A stretch of 9,347 bases of DNA, taken from NCBI GenBank assembly GCA_039934635.1, contig JBDTLT010000216.1, positions 1 through 9,347 on the forward strand, given 5' to 3'. The notes under the pieces were generated by a model. That model was given only the letters and a program-made list of their open reading frames with translations. It was not told the origin of the DNA and did no database searches. The number at the start of each line of letters is the position of its first letter. Positions within the stretch are counted from its first letter, which is position 1. This document shows, piece after piece, positions 1 to 5,952 of the stretch. This stretch comes from DATLFA01 sp039934635. GTDB lineage: Bacteria > Actinomycetota > Acidimicrobiia > Acidimicrobiales > WLNW01. A program made the translations under genes and the position numbers.

Positions 1-2
1 CG

Positions 3-731
3 TGGCAATTGGAGTTCGTCGGGCCGATCAGCGCGTTCATGGTCGACTGGAACAACGTCCGCAAAGAGCCCGAGTTCATGAGCGACCCCACGAGGGCCAA
101 CGCACAGACTTTCGTCGAGCGCTTGGCGAAGGCGAAGGTCGACGTCACCGGCGGCGTCACGGTCGCTCCTGTAAGCGCGGACGCGACGCCACTGTTCGCC
201 GTCGACTCGTGGCCGCTGCCCAAGTTGTTGAACCACATGCTCTCCGAGAGCGACAACATGATGGCCGAGAGCTTCGTGCGCGAGATCGGCCGGCGCCGCG
301 CCGGCATCGCGTCGACACCCGCGGGGCTCGCCGCCATCGACGAGCTGATCACCAACGCGATGTGCCTCCCGAAGGACGGCATCAACGACGACGGTTCGGG
401 GGTGAGTCACTACAGCACGCATTCGGCGCACTATTTGCGCCACTTGCTCGAGTCGATCCGCGCCCAGCAGTGGGGCGCGGAGTTCGAGTCGGAGCTGGCG
501 GTCTCGGGCAAGACCGGCACGATGGCGGCGCGCCTCAACACCCCGACGCTCGCGGGTCGCGTGCGCGCAAAGACCGGCACCGTGCGCGGCGGGCGCGCGT
601 TGAGCGGCTACGCGACGACGATCGGCGGGCGCGATGTCGTGTTCTCGATCATCGGTAACGGCGACGATACGAAGTTGACGACGAAGGTGATGGACGAACT
701 CGTCGAGACGATCGTCAGCTACACGGGTTGA
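3..731 (+). CDS. dacB: D-alanyl-D-alanine carboxypeptidase/endopeptidase, PBP4 (S13) family, C-terminal part
   Basis: Partial gene: the reading frame is open at the left edge (first full codon at base 3), so the N-terminal signal peptide and the SxxK serine motif lie outside the window. The visible 242 residues carry the second and third motifs of the penicillin-binding fold: Ser-Asp-Asn at 249-257, in the context SDNMMAE, and Lys-Thr-Gly-Thr at 570-581, followed by the family's LSGYA segment. DGSGVS (around 390-407) matches the usual DGSGLS. Known role of the family: periplasmic trimming of peptidoglycan stem peptides (DD-carboxypeptidase) and cleavage of cross-links (endopeptidase). One oddity is a second KTGT at 510-521, where relatives generally have a motif like 'aGxdGTl'. 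The stop (TGA) is 42 bp before the next gene. PBP4-family membership is confident; the exact activity is inferred. Confidence 0.9.
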   Translation, partial: WQLEFVGPISAFMVDWNNVRKEPEFMSDPTRANAQTFVERLAKAKVDVTGGVTVAPVSADATPLFAVDSWPLPKLLNHMLSESDNMMAESFVREIGRRRAGIASTPAGLAAIDELITNAMCLPKDGINDDGSGVSHYSTHSAHYLRHLLESIRAQQWGAEFESELAVSGKTGTMAARLNTPTLAGRVRAKTGTVRGGRALSGYATTIGGRDVVFSIIGNGDDTKLTTKVMDELVETIVSYTG

Positions 732-760
732 GTTACGCTCGCCGGCCGTGCTCGTTGATC

Positions 761-766
761 TACGCT
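761..766 (+). promoter_or_regulatory. Possible -10 box (TACGCT) for a leaderless CoA-transferase transcript
   Basis: TACGCT fits the TAnnnT -10 pattern and ends 7 nt before the GTG start at 774, so transcription would begin at or next to the start codon. No Shine-Dalgarno sequence is visible, and no clear -35 lies at 16-19 bp. The heptamer TACGCTC also occurs at 734-740, 27 bp upstream. This is weak alone; its support is that two other genes in the window show the same spacing. Confidence 0.35.
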
Positions 767-773
767 CCGCTTC

Positions 774-3185
774 GTGGAGCATGACCATCCCCTGACCGGT
801 CTGCGGGTGGTCGATCTCTCGACCGGTATCCCTGGCGGGTATTGCTCGAAGTTGCTCGCCGATGCGGGCGCCGATGTGATCAAGGTCGAGGCGCCGAGCG
901 GTGACCCGTTGCGCGGTTACAGCGACGGTGTGCTGTTCGAGTTCTTGCACACATCCAAGCGCAGCATCGTGCTCGATCTCGACAACGAGGACGACCGCGA
1001 GACACTGTTGGTGCTCTACACGGCGGCCGATCTGGTGATCGAGAGCTTCGAACCTGGTGTCATCGAATCTTTCGGGCTCGGCTTCGACGCGCTCGAAGGG
1101 CGCAACGCGCGCACGACGATGCTGTCGATCTCGAACTTCGGCCGCGGCGGGCCGTGGACCAACCGGCCGGGTTCCGAATTCACGCTGCTCGCACAAGCGG
1201 GTTCGACCGCGACGCGCGGGTTGCCGGGACGTCCGTTCGTCAACGCCGGGGGTCGCATCGGTGACTGGATGGGGGGCGTCAACGCCGGCGTCGCCGCGTT
1301 GGCCGCACTGCGCCGCGCGCAGGCCTGTGGTCGCGGCGATCACGTCGACCTGTCGCTGCTCGAGGCGGTCACACCGACCTGCACCAACGTGCAGACTCTC
1401 TACGGGTCGATGACGGGTACCTACGACGCGCAACCGCGCCTCGAGATACCTTCGATCGAACCGACCAAAGACGGCTTCGTAGGTTTTTGCATCTTCACCG
1501 GCCAACAGTGGAACGACTTCTGCGTGTTGATCGGACAGCCCGAACTCGCCGACGATCCCGAGCTTGCCAACATCGGTGGACGCATCGCCAACGGAGAGCG
1601 CGTCATCTCACTGGTGCACGACTTCACGACCGCGCACACGACGCAGGAAGTGGTGGAGATCGCCACGATGCTGCGCATCCCCGTCGCGCCGATCGGCAAC
1701 GGGGAGAGCATTCCGACGATGGATCACTTCGTCGAGCGCGGGGTGTTCACCGAGAACCCCGGCCGCGGCTTCCTGCAGCCACGCGTGCCGTATCGCATCA
1801 CCGGCCATTCGACGCGACCGTTCACGCCAGCACCATCGGTCGGGCAACAAGGGCTCGAAATCCGCAACGAATTGGCCCGTGGCCGGTCGGCCGACGTCCC
1901 CGACGCCGCGGCGGCGGAGAGTGGGCCGCGAGCCGCGCTGCCCGACGACGCATGGCCACTCACGGGCGTGCGGGTCGTCGACATGACCGCGTTCTGGGCC
2001 GGGCCGTATGCCACGTACACGCTCGCGTGTCTCGGCGCCGACGTGATCCACGTGGAGTCGGTGCAACGACCCGACGGCATGCGCTTCGGTTCGGTGCAAC
2101 CACCATCGGTCGACGAGTGGTGGGAGTGGGGACCGACATTCCACTCCGCCAATGCCGGCAAGCGCTCGATCACGCTCGACCTCACGCGCGACGATGGGCG
2201 CGCGCTGCTGCGGCGACTCATCGAACAATCCGACGTGCTCGTGGAGAACTATTCGGCCCGCGTCATGGAACAGTTCGGTCTCACTTGGGCTGTGGTGCAC
2301 GCGTGGAACCCGCGCCTGATCATGGTGCGCATGCCTGCGTTCGGTCTCGACGGTCCTTGGCGCGACCGAGTCGGATTCGCACAGACGATGGAACAGGTGT
2401 CGGGCATGGCGTGGCTGTGCGGCTATGCCGACACTGCACCGATGAACGCCCGCGGACCGTGTGATCCTCTCGCCGGGCTCCATGCGGCGTACAGCGCGCT
2501 CGTCGGTCTGCATGTGCGCGAGCAGACGGGACTCGGCACCCACATAGAAGCGACGATGGTCGAGACCGCGCTCAACGCTGCGGCCGAGCAGGTCATCGAG
2601 TGGACGGCCCACGGTCGCTTGTTGACGCGTGACGGCAACCATCACCATGGCGTCGCGCCGCAGGGCGTCTACACCGCGGCGGACGAACCCGAAGGCACCA
2701 TGGGTGCGGTGGCACTGTGTGTCGAGACCGACGCGCAGTGGCGCGCACTGGTCGACGTGATCGACGATGAGCGGTTACGGGACGCGCGCTTCGTCGATCT
2801 CGACGAGCGCCTGGCCGCGCGCGATGTACTCGACGATGTGCTCGCCGCATGGTGTGCGGCACGCGGCTGCGATGAGGCGGTGCAGTTGCTGCTGTCGGCC
2901 GGCGTACCGGCCGCGCCCGTCGTCGGCGCGCGCTGGGGCGACCGCAATCCGCAGAACGACGCCCGTGGCTTCTACGAAGCCGTCGAGCATCCGGTCGCGG
3001 GCACCCATCGCATCGGCGCGTTCCCCGTCGTGTTCGCGCGGCAGCCGCCGGCGCGGTTCTCCCGACCGGCACCGCGGCTGGGCGAGCACAACCGTGAGGT
3101 GTTGGGTGGGTTGCTCGGCGTCGACGACGACGAACTGGCCCGCCTCACCGCGGCCAAGATCATCGGCACCCGCCCCGGAGGCTGA
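774..3185 (+). CDS. Tandem double-domain CaiB/BaiF (family III) CoA-transferase
   Basis: 803 aa, about twice the usual ~400 aa, because it holds two complete family III CoA-transferase domains. Domain 1 spans about residues 5-365 (LTGLRVVDLSTG start; EIPSIEPTKDG segment at 224-234). Domain 2 spans about 395-798 (LTGVRVVDMTAFWAGPY start). The Ala/Pro/Ser-rich stretch at about 366-394 is the linker. By alignment to formyl-CoA transferase Asp169 from memory, both domains keep the catalytic aspartate: D164 in IGDWMGG and D564 in GPCDPLAG. The family moves CoA between acyl-CoAs and free acids through an aspartyl-CoA anhydride, or in relatives racemises or dehydrates acyl-CoAs; the substrate here is unknown. 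GTG at 774 is the only sensible start, since an in-frame stop at 756 lies just upstream and the domain begins at residue 7. The acyl-CoA dehydrogenase follows after 28 bp, so the two are probably co-transcribed. Confidence 0.93.
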   Translation: MEHDHPLTGLRVVDLSTGIPGGYCSKLLADAGADVIKVEAPSGDPLRGYSDGVLFEFLHTSKRSIVLDLDNEDDRETLLVLYTAADLVIESFEPGVIESFGLGFDALEGRNARTTMLSISNFGRGGPWTNRPGSEFTLLAQAGSTATRGLPGRPFVNAGGRIGDWMGGVNAGVAALAALRRAQACGRGDHVDLSLLEAVTPTCTNVQTLYGSMTGTYDAQPRLEIPSIEPTKDGFVGFCIFTGQQWNDFCVLIGQPELADDPELANIGGRIANGERVISLVHDFTTAHTTQEVVEIATMLRIPVAPIGNGESIPTMDHFVERGVFTENPGRGFLQPRVPYRITGHSTRPFTPAPSVGQQGLEIRNELARGRSADVPDAAAAESGPRAALPDDAWPLTGVRVVDMTAFWAGPYATYTLACLGADVIHVESVQRPDGMRFGSVQPPSVDEWWEWGPTFHSANAGKRSITLDLTRDDGRALLRRLIEQSDVLVENYSARVMEQFGLTWAVVHAWNPRLIMVRMPAFGLDGPWRDRVGFAQTMEQVSGMAWLCGYADTAPMNARGPCDPLAGLHAAYSALVGLHVREQTGLGTHIEATMVETALNAAAEQVIEWTAHGRLLTRDGNHHHGVAPQGVYTAADEPEGTMGAVALCVETDAQWRALVDVIDDERLRDARFVDLDERLAARDVLDDVLAAWCAARGCDEAVQLLLSAGVPAAPVVGARWGDRNPQNDARGFYEAVEHPVAGTHRIGAFPVVFARQPPARFSRPAPRLGEHNREVLGGLLGVDDDELARLTAAKIIGTRPGG

Positions 3186-3201
3186 CCCTCGCAGGGGACG
3201 G

Positions 3202-3207
3202 TAGGTT
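3202..3207 (+). promoter_or_regulatory. Possible -10 box (TAGGTT) immediately before the acyl-CoA dehydrogenase
   Basis: TAGGTT (TAnnnT) ends 6 nt before the ATG at 3214, which would place the transcript start at the start codon. No convincing -35 hexamer lies 17-18 bp upstream. An alternative reading is a plain operon, with the purine-rich AGGGGA at 3193-3198 as a distant ribosome binding site (15 nt from the ATG, too far for a normal one). A 4-bp stem, CCCT/AGGG (3186-3196), precedes it. Confidence 0.35.
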
Positions 3208-3213
3208 GTCGGG

Positions 3214-5001
3214 ATGGTCGAGTATTCCGCGCCGGTGAAAGACATGCAGTTCGTGCTCGAGCAGTTGTGCGATGTGCGCGGGCTTGCGGCACTGGAGGCG
3301 TTCGTCGATTTCGACGCGGACAGTTTGGGCGATGTGTTGCACGAAGCGGGCCGTTTCGTCGGTGATGTGATCGCGCCGACGAACCGTGAGGGCGACAAGG
3401 TGGGTAGCCGCCGCAACGACGACGGCACGGTCACCACACCGCCGGGGTTCAAGGAGGCTTACCGGCAGTGGGTCGATGGCGGGTGGGCCGCGGCGCCGTT
3501 CGATCCGACCTATGGGGGCGGTGGGTTGCCGTGGGCGGTCGCAATCGCGGTGAGCGAGATGGTGACTGCGGCGAACATGGCGTTCTCGTTGTGCCCGATG
3601 TTGACGCAGGGCGCGATCCACATGCTCGGCGCACACGGCAGCGATGAGCAGAAGGCGACGTATCTGACTCAGCTGATCTCGGGTGAGTGGAGCGGCACGA
3701 TGTTGTTGACCGAGCCGCAGGCCGGGTCAGACGTCGGCGCCCTCACGACGCGGGCGGTCAAGCAACCTGATGGGACGTATCGGTTGTTCGGCCAGAAGAT
3801 CTTCATCACGTGGGGCGAGCAGGACCTCACCGAGAACATCGTGCACATCACGTTGGCTCGCACGCCCGACGCGCCCGCGGGTACCCGCGGTATCTCGGTG
3901 TTCATCGTGCCGAAGTTCTTGGTCGCGGCGGACGGTTCGATCGGTGAGCGCAACGACATCAACTGTGTCGGCGTCGAGCACAAGATGGGTATTCACGCGT
4001 CGCCGACGTGTGTGATGGCGCTCGGCGAGCGCGATGGTGCGGTTGGTTATCTCATCGGCAGCGAGCAGCAGGGCATGCGCAACATGTTCACGATGATGAA
4101 CTTCGCCCGGCTGTCGGTCGGCGTCGAGGGCTTGGCCGTCGGTGAACGTTCCTACCAACAATCGGTGGCGTTCGCGCACGAGCGGCGCCAGAGCCGCGCG
4201 GTCGGCTCGACCGAAACGGCGTCGCCGATCATCGAGCACCCCGACGTGCGCCGCATGTTGTTGACGATGAAGGCCTACGTCGAGGCGATGCGCGCGTTGT
4301 GTTACGTCAACGCGGCTGCAATCGATCGCGGCCACGCGGGCGCCGACGAAGCGACGCGAGTGCGCAACCAAGAGCTCGCGGATCTGCTGACACCGATCTC
4401 GAAGGGTTGGTGCACCGACGTCGGCAGCGACGTGGCGTCGCTCGGCATCCAAGTACACGGTGGCATGGGCTTCATCGAGGAGACCGGTGTCGCGCAGCAC
4501 TATCGCGACGTGCGCATCGCCGCGATCTACGAAGGCACCAACGGCATTCAGGCCATCGATCTCGTAGGGCGCAAGCTGCCGATGCGCGACGGCGCAGTCG
4601 TGCGTGAACTGTTTGCGACGATGCGCGGCCTCGACGCTGAGCTCGCCGAAGCCGATCTCGACGACCTACGCGCCCCACTCACACAAGCCATCGACGCCGC
4701 GGCGGAGGCCGCCGAATGGTTGCTGCGCAACCGGGCCGACCAAGCCGACGTGCTCGCCGGCGCAACCCCGTTCCTGCGCATGGCCGGCCTCGTCGCCGGC
4801 GGGCATCTACTCGCCCGCGCCGCGCTCATCGCATCACGACAACGCTCCGCCGCGACCGTCGATCCCGAGACCCGTGCGTGGCTCGACGCCAAGATCGCCA
4901 CCGCGCGTTTCTTCGTCACCCAACTCTTGCCCGGGGCCGCCGCGCTACTGCCCGCCGTCACCGGCGGCGCCGCCCAACTCGACCCACTCGCCTTCCACTG
5001 A
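3214..5001 (+). CDS. Acyl-CoA dehydrogenase, long (~595 aa) form with C-terminal extension
   Basis: FAD-dependent alpha,beta-dehydrogenation of an acyl-CoA thioester, with electrons passing to electron-transfer flavoprotein. Order: N-terminal segment (YSAPVKDMQFVL, residues 4-15, typical of this subfamily), helical domain, the FAD/substrate signature LLTEPQAGSDVGAL (164-177), beta-barrel middle domain (about 165-280), C-terminal helical domain with VHGGMGF (414-420) and IYEGTNGIQ (438-446). E440 is the expected catalytic base. Residues ~465-595 are the extra helical domain that separates this ~590-aa group (which includes the methylmercaptopropionyl-CoA dehydrogenase DmdC) from the usual ~380-aa enzymes. 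The substrate cannot be told. The gene lies 28 bp after the CoA-transferase and ends 3 bp from the converging J-protein gene. Base composition changes along the gene (see findings). ATG 3214 is chosen because the family's N-terminus begins right there. Confidence 0.95.
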   Translation: MVEYSAPVKDMQFVLEQLCDVRGLAALEAFVDFDADSLGDVLHEAGRFVGDVIAPTNREGDKVGSRRNDDGTVTTPPGFKEAYRQWVDGGWAAAPFDPTYGGGGLPWAVAIAVSEMVTAANMAFSLCPMLTQGAIHMLGAHGSDEQKATYLTQLISGEWSGTMLLTEPQAGSDVGALTTRAVKQPDGTYRLFGQKIFITWGEQDLTENIVHITLARTPDAPAGTRGISVFIVPKFLVAADGSIGERNDINCVGVEHKMGIHASPTCVMALGERDGAVGYLIGSEQQGMRNMFTMMNFARLSVGVEGLAVGERSYQQSVAFAHERRQSRAVGSTETASPIIEHPDVRRMLLTMKAYVEAMRALCYVNAAAIDRGHAGADEATRVRNQELADLLTPISKGWCTDVGSDVASLGIQVHGGMGFIEETGVAQHYRDVRIAAIYEGTNGIQAIDLVGRKLPMRDGAVVRELFATMRGLDAELAEADLDDLRAPLTQAIDAAAEAAEWLLRNRADQADVLAGATPFLRMAGLVAGGHLLARAALIASRQRSAATVDPETRAWLDAKIATARFFVTQLLPGAAALLPAVTGGAAQLDPLAFH

Positions 5002-5004
5002 CGA

Positions 5005-5448
5005 TCAGGGCGCGGTGGTGCCCGAACGCACGAACGCGTAGACGAACAGTGCGGTCAACAGCAGCGCGGCCGCGATCATCGTGAAGGTGATCAACACCAT
5101 CCACCGTCGCACCGCCACCGTCTCGGCCATCGGGCCGAGAAAGGAATCGTCATCGTCGTCGAAGTCGTCGTCATCGTCGTCGTCTGCCGACCACGGCGCC
5201 CATTGCGGCGGCGCCACGGTGGCGGTGGCGGCTTCGCTCTCGGTGCGCAGCTTGGCGTCGTAGACCGATCGGCGGCCGCTGTCGGACAGCACGCGCCAGG
5301 CTTCGTTGATGGCGATCATCTCCGCGCTCACGACACCACCGTGGGTGTCGGGATGCAGCCGCTGTGCCATACGGCGATACGCGCTGCGAATCTCGGCATG
5401 AGTCGCGGTGCGAGCGACCCCGAGCTTGCGGTAGTGATCAACGGTCAT
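5005..5448 (-). CDS. Membrane-anchored J-domain (DnaJ-like) protein with poly-Asp stretch
   Basis: 147 aa. Residues 4-67 form a J domain: the DHYRKLGV opening, AYRRMAQRLHPDTHG with the essential HPD at 32-34, and the closing INEAWRVLSDSGRRSVYDA. J domains stimulate ATP hydrolysis by Hsp70 (DnaK). There is no Gly/Phe region, zinc finger or substrate-binding domain, so this is a class III (J-only) co-chaperone. Residues 89-101 are twelve aspartates and one phenylalanine. Residues ~116-140 are a single strongly hydrophobic helix followed by a seven-residue tail, predicting a C-terminal membrane anchor with the J domain in the cytoplasm. The protein probably recruits DnaK to the membrane; its client is unknown. 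Its start lies 49 bp after the VOC gene stop on the same strand, with no obvious ribosome binding site. Confidence 0.88.
   Translation of the reverse strand: MTVDHYRKLGVARTATHAEIRSAYRRMAQRLHPDTHGGVVSAEMIAINEAWRVLSDSGRRSVYDAKLRTESEAATATVAPPQWAPWSADDDDDDDFDDDDDSFLGPMAETVAVRRWMVLITFTMIAAALLLTALFVYAFVRSGTTAP
5146..5184 (-). repeat. Trinucleotide (GAY)n tract encoding poly-Asp
   Basis: Thirteen consecutive codons of the J-domain gene, all GAC or GAT apart from one TTC (Phe). On the plus strand this reads as GTC/ATC triplets. Near-perfect triplet runs can change length by slippage without breaking the frame, so the number of aspartates may vary between relatives. Confidence 0.8.
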
Positions 5449-5497
5449 CGCCGGCTACCGCTCGTCGGATCCGCGTACAGCGACGCGATGTAGAGGC

Positions 5498-5893
5498 TCA
5501 GTTGAAGGGCGGAACGTCGGTCATCTCGATGACGTTCCCCGAGGGATCTTTGACGAAGGCCGTCTTGACACCGACGCCGAAGTCTTCGCGATGGCGGACG
5601 TCCATGAAGAAGTCGACGCCGCGAGACTTGAGTGTCTCGACGGTCGATTCGAATTCGTCGGAGGGAATGAAGATGGCCAGGTGCGGGAACGCCTCATTCC
5701 AGTCGGGCATCTTCTTGACGTGGCTCAGGTGCAGTTGCGAGTTGCCGAGCCGGAACCAGTAGCCGCCAAACCCCCCGAAGTCGGGCCGAGGAAGCACCTC
5801 GAGACCGAGCTTGTCCTGGTAGAACTCGCGCGCCGCATCGATGTCGGTGACGCAGAGGTTGACGTGTGCGTAGCCTGCGATTTGTCGAGTCAT
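5498..5893 (-). CDS. VOC-family (glyoxalase/bleomycin-resistance/dioxygenase fold) protein
   Basis: 131 aa, the normal size for a single VOC chain with two beta-alpha-beta-beta-beta modules. Module 1 is about residues 6-60 (YAHVNLCVTDIDAAREFY, then LGLEVLP); module 2 is about 68-127 (PHLAIFIPS; DPSGNVIEM at 116-124). Candidate metal ligands in the usual places are H10, H55, H71 and E123, so a divalent-metal site is likely. The family includes glyoxalase I, methylmalonyl-CoA epimerase, ring-cleavage dioxygenases and drug-binding proteins, and the reaction here cannot be assigned. The open frame continues far upstream into the phosphotransferase region, but similarity starts at ATG 5893, and a strong promoter sits directly before it. 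The J-protein gene follows 49 bp downstream and may share the transcript. Confidence 0.9.
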   Translation of the reverse strand: MTRQIAGYAHVNLCVTDIDAAREFYQDKLGLEVLPRPDFGGFGGYWFRLGNSQLHLSHVKKMPDWNEAFPHLAIFIPSDEFESTVETLKSRGVDFFMDVRHREDFGVGVKTAFVKDPSGNVIEMTDVPPFN

Positions 5894-5899
5894 GGCCCC

Positions 5900-5928
5900 A
5901 TTGTACGACGGACCGCCCGGGCTGGCAT
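5900..5928 (-). promoter_or_regulatory. Promoter for the VOC gene, likely leaderless
   Basis: On the minus strand, ATGCCA (5928-5923; 4 of 6 match to TTGACA), a 17-bp spacer, then TACAAT (5905-5900; 5 of 6 match to TATAAT), then six bases (GGGGCC) and the ATG at 5893. Transcription should start at or within a base of the A of ATG, giving an mRNA with no leader and no need for a Shine-Dalgarno. It lies in the 59-bp gap after the phosphotransferase stop and is the best promoter seen in the window. Confidence 0.65.
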
Positions 5929-5952
5929 TTCTGCTCGAACGGGCGCGGGCGC

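Noticed and set aside
2..658. Plus-strand frame of 218 codons overlapping the PBP4-family gene
   Set aside because: Arg-rich out-of-frame translation; the overlapping frame carries the SDN and KTG motifs.
1608..2648. Minus-strand open frame (346 codons) opposite the CoA-transferase
   Set aside because: Antisense shadow of a well-supported two-domain gene; the composition is Arg/His-rich with no motif.
3186..3196. CCCT/AGGG hairpin between the CoA-transferase and the dehydrogenase as a terminator
   Set aside because: Four-base stem with a three-base loop and no T-run; too weak to terminate.
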